NCBI RefSeq assembly: GCF_000213255.1
Contig: NC_015520.1
Coordinates: 2,349,349 to 2,413,348 of the forward strand
Reading direction: 5' to 3'
Length of the DNA: 64,000 nucleotides
DNA from: Mahella australiensis 50-1 BON
GTDB lineage: Bacteria; Bacillota; Clostridia; Mahellales; Mahellaceae
The position numbers were made by a program, and so were the translations under genes. Below the pieces are notes generated by a model, which saw nothing but the letters and a program-made list of their open reading frames with translations, was not told the origin of the DNA and ran no database searches. Each line of letters opens with the position of its first letter. The stretch's first letter is position 1. This document shows, one piece after another, positions 18,643 to 27,540 of the stretch.

Positions 18643-20112
18643 CTATTCGATATCAATATAGCCTTTCGACTTTAGCTCAGACCTCATCGCTTTTACCGCG
18701 TCTTGAGCAGATAATTCTCCCAAAACAGCCTTGATACCATATTTATCCACTATACTCATAGCATCGGCTGTATCTGCTCTAGCTGTTTGGGGCTTAGCAT
18801 ATTTTTTCACTATCTGATTTGCCCCTTCAAAATTAAGCGGAGTACCTATAGGATTAACCCACTTCAACGATTTCGGATAAGGCGCGCCATGATCCATGGC
18901 ATGGCTTTTGCCCACTTCCGTAAGTACATATTTGCCGTTCTCCAGTTTATAATCATTGTCCAGTATGCCTAAAGTACCTAAAATATTACCCTCTTCGGTA
19001 TGCCAAAACTCCAGGAACTTAAACGCCAGATCTTTATTGGTACTATTCTTCGGTATTACCCATAAGCCGTCCTCGCCAGCCATAAGCAACGCTTCCCCAT
19101 TTGGTCCTTTTGGCGGCTCTATTCCTTTAGCTTCAAAAGTAGTATTTGGTTCCTCGCTTCTTACCTGGTCGTTAAACATACCAACCCACGCAGCCCAATA
19201 TACCATCATACCAACTTTATCGTTCATAAATAATTCTCTTTCATTGGCGGTGGTATTGGTAGCAAAATTGGGGTCTAGAATACCTTCTTTGTATAATTTG
19301 GCCAACCATTCATATACTGGTATAGCCTGATCTGTTGCCCAAGGTATATACCATTGACCATTATCGTCTTGGGCATGCTTCCCTATCAACCCGTATACGC
19401 CCATAAAAGGTTGTATATCGTAAAGCTTTGATAGTGTCAATCCATAAGTATCCTTTTCGCCATTGCCATCAGGATCTTGTTCAGCAAAAGCCTTTAAAAC
19501 TTCATAATATTCATCAAGCGTTTGCGGTGGTTCCAATTTTAGTTTTTGCATCCAATCCCATCTAACGATGGGCAAAGTACCGCCTTCATCTTTGTTAAAC
19601 ACAGCATAGATATTGCCATCTTCCCGAGTTATTCTATCCCATTCCTTAGGATCGATGATATTAGGGTCAGATAATACTTCAGAATTCTTTATCCTATCGG
19701 TCAAAGGTTCAAAAAAGCCCTGAGGAAATAATTTCTCAAACTGAGTAGCCCCTGTATAAATAAGATCGACTTTCTCTCCGCCTGCCAACGTAGTAGCCAC
19801 TTTTTGATCATATTCTGTAGAAGGAGGCTTAATGATCTCTATCTGTATCCCTGTAAGCCTTTTAACCTCCTGCTCAAACAATTTGTTTTCATCAGGATCT
19901 TTTCCACCTACAACAGATGTTACAATCCTTACAGGTTCCTTTTGTTCGATTTGTTGAGCCTCTTGTCCAGCGTTTTCTTGCTGACCACCAGTAGATGTTT
20001 CTATATCCTTGGATTCAACAGAGCCACCCGACGATTGACAGCCTATTGCTAAACCTAAAAGCATAGCAACTAGCAAGCCCATTGCCAAAACACTGATTAA
20101 CGTCCTCTTCAT
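18643..20112 (-). CDS. Extracellular solute-binding lipoprotein of the sugar ABC importer
   Basis: A 489-residue family-1-type solute-binding protein. It begins with a lipoprotein signal peptide and lipobox LAIGC (Cys near residue 24), followed by a Ser/Gly/Gln-rich linker. The length and the sequence WDWMQKLKLEPPQTLDEYYEVL are typical of large (LplA-like) oligosaccharide-binding proteins. The start is the ATG at 20112, preceded by TAGGGGGT; a frame opening at 20130 lacks this. First gene of the importer operon, controlled by the promoter and operator at 20143-20196. Ligand unknown; probably an oligosaccharide. Confidence 0.87.
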   Translation of the reverse strand: MKRTLISVLAMGLLVAMLLGLAIGCQSSGGSVESKDIETSTGGQQENAGQEAQQIEQKEPVRIVTSVVGGKDPDENKLFEQEVKRLTGIQIEIIKPPSTEYDQKVATTLAGGEKVDLIYTGATQFEKLFPQGFFEPLTDRIKNSEVLSDPNIIDPKEWDRITREDGNIYAVFNKDEGGTLPIVRWDWMQKLKLEPPQTLDEYYEVLKAFAEQDPDGNGEKDTYGLTLSKLYDIQPFMGVYGLIGKHAQDDNGQWYIPWATDQAIPVYEWLAKLYKEGILDPNFATNTTANERELFMNDKVGMMVYWAAWVGMFNDQVRSEEPNTTFEAKGIEPPKGPNGEALLMAGEDGLWVIPKNSTNKDLAFKFLEFWHTEEGNILGTLGILDNDYKLENGKYVLTEVGKSHAMDHGAPYPKSLKWVNPIGTPLNFEGANQIVKKYAKPQTARADTADAMSIVDKYGIKAVLGELSAQDAVKAMRSELKSKGYIDIE

Positions 20113-20142
20113 TGGAGTACCCCCTAACATAATATAATGATT

Positions 20143-20163
20143 TTAGTATATTTATTATACTAA
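20143..20163 (-). promoter_or_regulatory. Candidate operator overlapping the importer transcription start
   Basis: TTAGTATA (20143-20150) and TATACTAA (20156-20163) form an inverted repeat with a 5-base spacer. It begins only 4 bases downstream of the -10 box, so a bound protein would cover the start point. The same half-sites, fused as TTAGTATACTAA, form the core of the 48-base palindrome beside the neighbouring GntR-type regulator gene, which makes that regulator the likely ligand. Confidence 0.55.
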
Positions 20164-20167
20164 GTAT

Positions 20168-20196
20168 ATTATAAACTGTTTTTGTTAATTTGTCAT
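20168..20196 (-). promoter_or_regulatory. Promoter of the sugar importer operon
   Basis: On the minus strand ATGACA (20191-20196) and a perfect TATAAT (20168-20173) are separated by 17 bases. Transcription should begin near 20161, inside the candidate operator. The leader to the ATG at 20112 is about 50 bases. Confidence 0.55.
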
Positions 20197-20248
20197 TAAG
20201 TTATAGTTAAGTTTGAGTAAAATTTTTATTTTCGTACAAAACTTATTT

Positions 20249-20296
20249 TGAGTATTATAAGCTAAGTTAGTATACTAACTTAGCTTATAATACTCA
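20249..20296. repeat. Perfect 48-bp palindrome between repressor and importer genes
   Basis: Bases 20249-20272 are the exact inverse complement of 20273-20296, with no loop. The outer right edge contains the TGA stop of the GntR-type gene (20294-20296). The centre is TTAGTATACTAA, shared with the operator at 20143-20163. Neither side is followed by a run of T, so a simple terminator is less likely than a repressor-binding site or a DNA-looping partner site, though an RNA hairpin ending the regulator transcript remains possible. Confidence 0.8.
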
Positions 20297-21361
20297 TTCG
20301 CTGAGTTTGTTGCATGAATTGCCTTCTACGAAGCGGCATGGCAAAATTATGGATTGATTCACTATTTTAGGATCTCGTATATCATCGAGCAGCATGGCCG
20401 CAGCTTTACGACCCATTTCATAATAAGGCTGCTCTATACACGTAAGCCGCAGCTTGCTGCTTAATGGCAATTCTGGAGAACCATCGAAAGTTATCAGACT
20501 CATATCTTGTGGTACAGATAAACCGCGCTGATACAGCATGTACACAAGCTGCGCAGCTGTTGACTTATTGCCTGTAATAACGGCTGTAATATCCCCTTTC
20601 TCCGCTCTATTCATTATTTCGTTCAGAGAGCTTTCATCATTGTTAAATACCAAGCCTTCACAAGCCGTATCATTATTTTTTAGAGCATTTATATAGCCCT
20701 CAATACGTCTTTTTACAGTAGATACATCCAATTCCGAAGAAACAAAGGCTATATCTTTGTGTCCCAAATTTATCAAATATTCTGTTGCTCCATAAGCTCC
20801 GCTAAATCCATCTGACATTACATAATTAGTAGGATATCTTTCACAATACCTATCCAAAAGTACGAATGGAAATTTCCTAGTTTTCATTTCCTTAAAGAGC
20901 GCTATATTATGTTCTGGCATGTAAGAGTATAGTATTAATCCCTCTACTTCATTACCGGTAATAAGATCATGAATTTTTTGTCTTTCTTTATCCGGGTCAC
21001 TTTCATAATAATACATCACCATGGAGTAATGGTTTTCTTCAAGATATGATTGAATACCCTTTATCATATCTATAAATATGTCGTTATAATATCTGATAAG
21101 CGAAAATATAACAGCTATCACATGCATACCTTTTTCCGGTATATCAGATTTTACCTCGCAAGCGAAACTCCCCTTGCCCTGAACCCTATATATATAGCCC
21201 TCGTTGCTTAGATCGGAAAGGGCTCTTCTTATAGTTATATTGCTTACATTAAACCTTTTGGCTAATTCATTCTCGCTCTCGATGCGCTCGCCTTTTTTTA
21301 TTTCTCCTCGATCTATCTTTTCTTTTAAGTATTGTTTTACCATCATATACTTTGGCATCAT
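20294..21361 (-). CDS. GntR-type repressor with LacI-like sugar-sensing domain (AraR type)
   Basis: A 355-residue regulator. Residues 1-75 form a GntR winged helix (SENELAKRFNVSNITIRRAL near residue 28), and residues ~80-350 a periplasmic-binding-protein-like sensor as in LacI/AraR (VIAVIFSLIRYYNDIF start, GLILYSYMPEHN, FDGSPELPLSSKLRLTCIEQ near 290). It is divergent in role but same-strand upstream of the importer operon, and the matched palindromes at 20143-20163 and 20249-20296 suggest it represses that operon until the imported sugar binds. Its own start region contains an inverted repeat at 21384-21412. Confidence 0.85.
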   Translation of the reverse strand: MMPKYMMVKQYLKEKIDRGEIKKGERIESENELAKRFNVSNITIRRALSDLSNEGYIYRVQGKGSFACEVKSDIPEKGMHVIAVIFSLIRYYNDIFIDMIKGIQSYLEENHYSMVMYYYESDPDKERQKIHDLITGNEVEGLILYSYMPEHNIALFKEMKTRKFPFVLLDRYCERYPTNYVMSDGFSGAYGATEYLINLGHKDIAFVSSELDVSTVKRRIEGYINALKNNDTACEGLVFNNDESSLNEIMNRAEKGDITAVITGNKSTAAQLVYMLYQRGLSVPQDMSLITFDGSPELPLSSKLRLTCIEQPYYEMGRKAAAMLLDDIRDPKIVNQSIILPCRFVEGNSCNKLSE

Positions 21362-21383
21362 AGTTATAACATTCCCCTTACAT

Positions 21384-21412
21384 TGATAAAATCATTTTCA
21401 ATAATTTTATCA
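21384..21412. repeat. Inverted repeat upstream of the GntR-type repressor
   Basis: TGATAAAAT (21384-21392) and ATTTTATCA (21404-21412) form a 9-bp inverted repeat with an 11-base spacer, 23 bases ahead of the repressor start. It differs in sequence from the TTAGTATA operators, so it may be a binding site for another regulator or a weak hairpin. Confidence 0.35.
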
Positions 21413-21450
21413 GTCATGTACAAATAATGCAATGCGAATAAACAAAATCT

Positions 21451-21473
21451 AAGGAGCGCCTTTGGCACTCCTT
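21451..21473 (-). terminator. Rho-independent terminator after the Gfo/Idh/MocA gene
   Basis: On the minus strand AAGGAGTGCC and GGCGCTCCTT (21464-21473 and 21451-21460, one T-G pair) close a 3-base loop and are followed by AGATTTTGTTT. It lies 7 bases beyond the stop at 21480 and separates the dehydrogenase from the repressor gene. Confidence 0.65.
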
Positions 21474-21479
21474 ATCGTG

Positions 21480-22535
21480 TTATCTTGCAAAAGCCAGTTC
21501 TCTGTCCACAGCTACGGGAGATTTCCTCTGTATAGAATCCAGTATAGCGAATATCGTTATAGCATCTCCGTACTCCATTTCCGGCGTTGTATACAGCGGC
21601 TCTTGCCCCATTACGGCGTTGTAGAAATTGGCCAGCTCGTTATAGTAGCCGCGGCCCGGCGTATATGGTATCTGTCGACTGGTACCGTCGTTATATGCAA
21701 TGTTTATAGTGCCGCATGAACGCTCTTCTAAATACACTTCACCTTTTGTACCGAATATGCGCAGGCCTATAAGCGGCCGCTGCATCTCCATACCCTCACC
21801 AAAGAAGCTGAACTGGCCAAGCACGCCGCTCTTAAACTGCATGTTAGCCTGAATTACAGAATAAGGGGAGAATTCATCTTCCTCCATATCCCTTTGCTTA
21901 CGACCGAAAGCATGCACGCTGTCTATGGCACCGAATATATGGCGTAAACCCGCTATATCATGGATGCAGTAATCCATGAATATGCCGCCGGGAAATTCCG
22001 GGTGCTGGCGCCATTCGCGTGCCGCAAAATCATCTTTGAGCATTTCATCCGGAAAATTCACGACGCGGTTTTCTATAAAATAATAAACCTCGCCTATATC
22101 CTGTGTACGGATGAGGTCCCTGATTATATTATTCTCTTCGTTATACCGGTAATTTTCGGCTATCATTATCGGTACATTATATCGCCTTGGCAGCTCCCTT
22201 GCAGCCTCGGCTTCCTGGCGTGTAGGCGCCAGCGGTTTTTCACATATTATAGGCTTGCCCGCCTTAGCAACATCTTCAGTAACCTGAAAGTTAAGCTCTA
22301 TAGGCACCATTATATCGAAAACATCTATATCGGTGCGCTTTATAATATCCCTATGGTCATCATATATATCCTCCGGCTTGAGGCCCAACGTATTGCGCCA
22401 ATTCTCAGCTTTTTGCCTGTCCTGATCACATAGCGCTACTATCTGATATTTATCTTGCAATTGCTGATATGCGGGATAATGGAGCTTTTCAAACGCCATA
22501 CCCACACCTATAATTCCTACTCGCAGCTTTTTCAT
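21480..22535 (-). CDS. Gfo/Idh/MocA-family sugar dehydrogenase
   Basis: A 351-residue NAD(P)-dependent oxidoreductase. The Rossmann start is RVGIIGVGMAFEKLHYPAY (residues 5-23) and the active-site motif CEKPLAP lies near residue 93; the C-terminal beta-sheet domain completes the family fold. The ATG at 22535 follows AGGAGGAAA. These enzymes oxidise or reduce sugars or inositols at the hydroxyl level. It ends in its own terminator but sits next to the sugar-importer and repressor genes, so it likely handles the same carbon source. Confidence 0.83.
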   Translation of the reverse strand: MKKLRVGIIGVGMAFEKLHYPAYQQLQDKYQIVALCDQDRQKAENWRNTLGLKPEDIYDDHRDIIKRTDIDVFDIMVPIELNFQVTEDVAKAGKPIICEKPLAPTRQEAEAARELPRRYNVPIMIAENYRYNEENNIIRDLIRTQDIGEVYYFIENRVVNFPDEMLKDDFAAREWRQHPEFPGGIFMDYCIHDIAGLRHIFGAIDSVHAFGRKQRDMEEDEFSPYSVIQANMQFKSGVLGQFSFFGEGMEMQRPLIGLRIFGTKGEVYLEERSCGTINIAYNDGTSRQIPYTPGRGYYNELANFYNAVMGQEPLYTTPEMEYGDAITIFAILDSIQRKSPVAVDRELAFAR

Positions 22536-22628
22536 AATATTTCCTCCTGACATAATAATTTTGAATTATAAACACATAGTATTCTTTGTAGTATTCTCAA
22601 TTATTATGCCGCTGCGTTATATTTTAAT

Positions 22629-23117
22629 TTACATAAATCTCTCAAATTTTTCTTTTTTGGCTTTGCATATAGGGCACATCCCGGGCGGTTGTTGACGAGC
22701 GCACAGATATCCGCAAACCTTACATCGCCATACCGGCAACGAAAGTGAACTGCCAAAGGGAGAATCTACACCCTTGCGTCCTTCATTTCTTCCTCTTCTT
22801 TCCGGAATGGGCTGTATTTGCGCATCGCCGTTAGTAATCTCCTGCGATACATATAAGCCGCAATAGCAAGAGCCATACTGCGCCACATCGGCATCCCTGT
22901 AATCGCATGGGCATATGATATCCTGATCTTCTTCAATCCTGCCTGATGCCAATCTGCACGGGCAGGATTGATAGCCATACCGTTTCTCGTTTATAAGCAG
23001 GCCTTCCATCAAGCCAAGCGTAAAATCAACATCGGGATTCAACCTGTATCCTGAGCTTTCGGCTTCGACCTTTTTTTCTTCATATAGCCTTTCTATATCC
23101 TCTTTATTTATCCCCAT
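22629..23117 (-). CDS. Ferredoxin:thioredoxin reductase catalytic subunit fused to rubredoxin
   Basis: A 162-residue redox protein. Residues ~45-105 hold the [4Fe-4S]/disulfide site of the FTR catalytic chain as SCPCR, CPCDYRD and SCYCGLY. After a short linker, residues ~128-162 form a rubredoxin-like knuckle (WRCKVCGYLC and MCPICKAKK). FTR reduces thioredoxin-like partners using ferredoxin. The glutaredoxin-like gene overlaps its start by 14 bases, strongly suggesting that protein is the partner. The ATG at 23117 follows GGAGGCG; longer frames start inside the partner gene. Confidence 0.85.
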   Translation of the reverse strand: MGINKEDIERLYEEKKVEAESSGYRLNPDVDFTLGLMEGLLINEKRYGYQSCPCRLASGRIEEDQDIICPCDYRDADVAQYGSCYCGLYVSQEITNGDAQIQPIPERRGRNEGRKGVDSPFGSSLSLPVWRCKVCGYLCARQQPPGMCPICKAKKEKFERFM

Positions 23118-23394
23118 ATCCGAGCGCCTCCTTAAGCTCTTGCTCCCTGTAACCAATAATCACTTTGTCGTCGTCTATGATAATAGTAGGAAAGGAAAGC
23201 ATAGGATTCCACCTGCCCATTTCGTTCCTCACCTTGTCAACATCATCTCCGGTGACCAGATCAACATCGATGTAATAATAATCCACACCCAATCTGTTCA
23301 AAAGCGCTTTGGTTTTTCTGCACCATATGCATGTGCTCAAAGCGAAGAAATTGACCTTGCCTCTGTTTTCTCCATCGACATGTTTCCACTCCAT
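23104..23394 (-). CDS. Glutaredoxin/NrdH-like redoxin, partner of the FTR-rubredoxin protein
   Basis: A 96-residue thioredoxin-fold protein with active site CIWC near residues 22-25 (context ALSTCIWCRKTKALL) and the cis-proline motif SFPTIIID near residue 68. It is cotranscribed and overlaps by 14 bases with the FTR-rubredoxin gene, so it is the probable electron acceptor. No glutathione system is expected in such an anaerobe, so reduction by ferredoxin is plausible. Confidence 0.85.
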   Translation of the reverse strand: MEWKHVDGENRGKVNFFALSTCIWCRKTKALLNRLGVDYYYIDVDLVTGDDVDKVRNEMGRWNPMLSFPTIIIDDDKVIIGYREQELKEALGYGDK

Positions 23395-23523
23395 AAATAT
23401 CGCCCTTTCTCCAGCAAATACTGTAAGAATCTTTCCGCTATTATTATACCACGCAAAAAGCTGTTATGATATACTCATAATATCCGATAATAAAATATAT
23501 AGCGTTTATTATAGGAGGACTAG

Positions 23524-24960
23524 ATGAAGCATCGTTTTATATGGCTTATAATAATACTATCGGTAACAGTCTCAGGCTGTGCTATGCTGTCGCCGGCACG
23601 CCCATCGCCCACGCCACCTGCATCGCAAATAAGCGACGCAGTGCAGCAACAGGAGCCAGCAGATGATACAAAGCTCGAACTAAATCGACCACGGTATGAG
23701 ATGAGCCTGGTATTGGATACCGAAAAGAATACTATATCCGGCCAGGAAACTATATTTTTCAAAAATACAGGCGATGAGCCGCTCAATGATATATATTTAC
23801 AGCTTTATCAAAATACCGATGAACGCCTTACCGAGATACAAAAAATCATGCTGGACGAGGCGGAGGTTAAGTTCGAATACTCCGCCAATACGGTGGTGAT
23901 ACAGCCTCCCAAACCAATATATCCATGGAAAAAGGTAAAGCTTGACATCTTCTTTACCAGCAATATACCGATCGTTACTGATAAACTCGGCGACTATGGC
24001 TATAAAAACGGCGTTTATGCATTGTCGCGCTTCTATCCATCTTTAGCCGCGCGCAGCGACAGTGGTTGGATAATCTCGCCATATTATTACAATGGCGATC
24101 CGTACATAAGCGACGCTGCCGATTACGATGTAAAGTTATCTATGCCGGCTAAGCAAAAAGCGGTATTCGGCGGCCATGTAGAATACGATACGGTAGAAGG
24201 CGATCGCCGCCTGGTTCATGTCACGGCATCCCCAGCCCGTACCTTTTGCTTCGCTGCATCGGCAAACTATAAAACGGTCAGCAAAAAGGTGGGAGGTATC
24301 ACCGTCACTGCAGCATATGCCAATGGTTCTCCTGATGTGGCACGGTCTATGCTGGACTATGCCGAACACGCTTTATCGATCTTCCAACAGCGTTTCGGGA
24401 CATATCCGTACGACTATATGGTGCTGGCAGAGGCCCCACTGCGCTCCGGCGGCATGGAATACTCAGGCATAGCATTATATGCACCGGCTGTATTTCGCGG
24501 CAGGGACGTTGAACGCGAGGTAGTACATGAGATAGCTCACCAATGGTGGTTCAATATGGTAGGCAATGATGAATTTCGCGAGCCATGGCTGGATGAAGGG
24601 CTAACGCGATACTCCGAGGTGATATACTATGAATCGCGCTATGGGACACAGCGTAAGCAACAGGCTCTCAATAAAATAAGCCAGCGCCTTAAAACGACCT
24701 CGGACGGCGTATTATACAGCCCTATATCAGGTTTTTCTAAATCACAGTATTATATAGTAGTATACGACAAAGGGGCACTGTTTCACGACGCCCTAAGGCA
24801 ACAAATGGGCGATGACAGTTACTTTAAGCTGCTACAGGAATATCTGCGCCGATATAAGTGGAAGATAGCCACCACCCAAGATTTTCAGAAATTAGCAGCC
24901 GAGATATGTGGCGACGCCGATGCTATAGACAAATTGTTCGAGCAATGGATATATGAATGA
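23524..24960 (+). CDS. Lipoprotein M1-family zinc aminopeptidase-like protein
   Basis: A 478-residue metallopeptidase. A lipoprotein signal peptide ends in VSGC near residue 18, followed by a Pro/Ala-rich tether, so it is anchored outside the cell. The gluzincin motif HEIAH (335-339) is followed exactly 18 residues later by Glu358 in WLDEGLT, the M1 zinc site; the exopeptidase motif appears as GGMEYSG near residue 315. Downstream gene on the opposite strand begins at the next base (24961 is its stop), so the two genes abut with no terminator between them. ATG follows TAGGAGGAC. Confidence 0.85.
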   Translation: MKHRFIWLIIILSVTVSGCAMLSPARPSPTPPASQISDAVQQQEPADDTKLELNRPRYEMSLVLDTEKNTISGQETIFFKNTGDEPLNDIYLQLYQNTDERLTEIQKIMLDEAEVKFEYSANTVVIQPPKPIYPWKKVKLDIFFTSNIPIVTDKLGDYGYKNGVYALSRFYPSLAARSDSGWIISPYYYNGDPYISDAADYDVKLSMPAKQKAVFGGHVEYDTVEGDRRLVHVTASPARTFCFAASANYKTVSKKVGGITVTAAYANGSPDVARSMLDYAEHALSIFQQRFGTYPYDYMVLAEAPLRSGGMEYSGIALYAPAVFRGRDVEREVVHEIAHQWWFNMVGNDEFREPWLDEGLTRYSEVIYYESRYGTQRKQQALNKISQRLKTTSDGVLYSPISGFSKSQYYIVVYDKGALFHDALRQQMGDDSYFKLLQEYLRRYKWKIATTQDFQKLAAEICGDADAIDKLFEQWIYE

Positions 24961-26715
24961 TTAAGCCATCTTTACCGTATCCTCGGTATTGAACTGCATA
25001 GAGCACAGATAACTGTAAAGGCCACCGCGTTTTATCAGCTCCTCATGCGTACCCTGCTCAACTATGCGGCCCTCGTCGAGCACGATGATATTGTCGGCTT
25101 TTTTTACAGTAGATAATCTATGGGCTATTATGAGTATGGTACGGCTATTGGCCAGATTATTTATAGCATTCTGTATCTGGCGTTCGGTCTCGGCATCCAC
25201 AGATGAAGTGGCTTCATCCAGTATCAGTATAGGCGTATCGCGCAGCACAGCGCGGGCTATGGCTAGCCGCTGTTTTTGCCCGCCGGATAAATTTACGCCG
25301 CGTTCTCCTATATAGGTATCGTAGCCATCTGGAAAAGCCATTATAAAATCGTGAGCACATGCTATTTTAGCGGCATTTATTATATCGTCCATGGTTGCAT
25401 CTTCAGTGCCATACGCTATATTTTCAGCTACAGTACCGTTAAAAAGAAATACATCCTGCAACACCATGCTTATATTATCCCTCAACGAGCGCAGCGTTAC
25501 ATCGCGTATATCGATGCCGTCTATCTTTATGCATCCGGACACGGGATCATAAAAGCGAGCCAATAGGCTCATTATGGTAGTTTTGCCCACGCCAGTAGGA
25601 CCTACAAAGGCCACCATCTGCCCGGGTTTTATCTCAAAAGATATATCTTTCAAAACATACACATCTGGCCTGTAGTAGAAAGTTACATCTTCAAACGTTA
25701 TCTCACCTTTTACATCCTTGAGCTCGATAGCATTTTCTTTCTCCTTAACATCTGGTTCTGTATCCAGTACCTCAAATACACGCTCGGCCCCGGCTAAAGC
25801 CTGCTGCAGGTTTTCCATTACCTGCCCCAGCGCTCCTATAGGCTGATAGAACATACCAAGGTACAGTACAAAGCCAACTATATCCTCCACGGGGAGATTG
25901 CCGGCCATAGCCATAAGGCCACCCATCGCCACCACGATAACAGTGCCCAGCGAACTGAAAAACTCCACTATAGGATGAAATATCCCGCTTAGTTTAAGCG
26001 CTCGTAATATCGCATCAGCATGAGCATAAGAACGCTGCCTGAGTTTTGTTGTTTCATATTCCTGCCTATTAAATATCTGTATCTCGCGTATGCCCGACAG
26101 ATTATCCTGCAAATCGGCATTGAAATCGGCCAACGCCCTCTGAGCATATCTGAAATTGGGCTGTATCTTTTTGACGAATACAAAGCCGGCATAAGCCAAA
26201 AACGGTACGGGTATAAGCGTCAGTGCCGCCAAAGCGGCGTTTTTTGAAAATAGGACGATGGCTACGCCTATGAGTATAAGGACATTGGTAACCAGATCGG
26301 GCACAGCATGGGCTATCAGCATTTCGAAAGTGGCCGTATCGTTGGTTACCCTGGACATGAGCTGGCCTGTCTGCTTATCATGATAATATCTGAGCGATAG
26401 CTGCTGGAGCTTGTCGTATACTATAACGCGCATGTCTGCTACAAGGCGCCACGCCGCATAGTGCGCCAAGTAGCGGTATAAGAAGGCGAATAATGTCCTG
26501 CCAGCATAAGATATAAGAAGTATGAGCGCCAAATTCAATATAACTCTCCGAGCATCGGGGTATTGGTCGAGATTAGTCACTACTTCAACCAACCGGCTAA
26601 TAAGATTAGGCCCTATGAGGTTTAACCCCGTCACTGCCAGCATGCTGAGAGCAGCAGCTATAAGGTACTTCCAATAAGGTCTGGCCTGCTTTACCAAACG
26701 CAACAAATACTGCAT
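24961..26715 (-). CDS. ABC exporter half-transporter (MsbA/lipid-drug type)
   Basis: A 584-residue fused permease-ATPase. Six membrane segments occupy residues ~15-300; the nucleotide domain has Walker A GPTGVGKTT near 374, signature LSGGQKQR near 480 and Walker B ILILDEATS near 502, with the H-loop IIAHRLS. It would work as a homodimer or with a partner not encoded here. Substrate unknown. It directly abuts the convergent peptidase gene. Confidence 0.9.
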   Translation of the reverse strand: MQYLLRLVKQARPYWKYLIAAALSMLAVTGLNLIGPNLISRLVEVVTNLDQYPDARRVILNLALILLISYAGRTLFAFLYRYLAHYAAWRLVADMRVIVYDKLQQLSLRYYHDKQTGQLMSRVTNDTATFEMLIAHAVPDLVTNVLILIGVAIVLFSKNAALAALTLIPVPFLAYAGFVFVKKIQPNFRYAQRALADFNADLQDNLSGIREIQIFNRQEYETTKLRQRSYAHADAILRALKLSGIFHPIVEFFSSLGTVIVVAMGGLMAMAGNLPVEDIVGFVLYLGMFYQPIGALGQVMENLQQALAGAERVFEVLDTEPDVKEKENAIELKDVKGEITFEDVTFYYRPDVYVLKDISFEIKPGQMVAFVGPTGVGKTTIMSLLARFYDPVSGCIKIDGIDIRDVTLRSLRDNISMVLQDVFLFNGTVAENIAYGTEDATMDDIINAAKIACAHDFIMAFPDGYDTYIGERGVNLSGGQKQRLAIARAVLRDTPILILDEATSSVDAETERQIQNAINNLANSRTILIIAHRLSTVKKADNIIVLDEGRIVEQGTHEELIKRGGLYSYLCSMQFNTEDTVKMA

Positions 26716-26805
26716 ATGTACTCTCCTCGTCGATCACTTTTTAGCTAATTATATATCCTATATGGCGTATATGCAAATATCACAGAATACAATAATACAA
26801 CAACA

Positions 26806-27540
26806 TCATTTCCATCGGCATAATATATGCTCTGCCACATCTATAGCTGAAAAAACGGCAAACCCTATTATGCTGAGCATTACTATGCCCGAATACATTT
26901 CGAGGTAATTGACCCTCATCCATGCATCCATGATAAAATAGCCTATGCCGTATTCGGTGCCGAACGTTTCGGTAAAAAACAGCACCGAAATGGCCGTACC
27001 TAGACCGACGCGCATGGACGTCAGCACCTCAGGCAAACTGGCCGGGATAATGATATCGCTGAATATGTTGCCGCGCTTTGCACCCAGCGATATCAGAGAA
27101 TAATACATCTCTTTCGGTATGCCCTTCACGGCATCCCGCACTGTGACTATTATTTGAAACACGATTATCAGCACTATCATGGCTATCTTCGATGCCTCGC
27201 CCAAACCCAGCAGCAGCATGACTACCGGCAGCAACGCTATCTTAGGTATAGGATATAAGAAGTATACGACCGGCGATGATATCCTGCCGAATTCAGAGAA
27301 ATAGCCCATGCACAGCCCTATCGGTACCCCTATCACAAGCGACAGCGCTATACCGGCAGCTATGCGCCATAGGCTGTATAGCGCATGAACGCCCAATTTG
27401 GAAGGCAATATTTCGAAGAATTTATAAAACACCGCTATAGGTGACGGTATGATGGGCATACGCCATATCAGCGAGATCGCATACCACGCGGCAATCAGCA
27501 CCGCCAGCGCCGCGATGAGGTCAATGCGTTTGCGCTTCAT
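26806..27540 (-). CDS. ABC importer permease (SsuC/TauC/ThiX type)
   Basis: A 244-residue permease with about six membrane segments and an EAA-like loop, SLISLGAKRGNIFSDIIIPA near residue 148. It is the last gene of the six-gene ubiDAX-importer operon and overlaps the ATPase gene by 20 bases. This permease family moves aromatic and organosulfur compounds and pyrimidines. The presence of its matched binding protein and ATPase makes a complete importer. Confidence 0.85.
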   Translation of the reverse strand: MKRKRIDLIAALAVLIAAWYAISLIWRMPIIPSPIAVFYKFFEILPSKLGVHALYSLWRIAAGIALSLVIGVPIGLCMGYFSEFGRISSPVVYFLYPIPKIALLPVVMLLLGLGEASKIAMIVLIIVFQIIVTVRDAVKGIPKEMYYSLISLGAKRGNIFSDIIIPASLPEVLTSMRVGLGTAISVLFFTETFGTEYGIGYFIMDAWMRVNYLEMYSGIVMLSIIGFAVFSAIDVAEHILCRWK

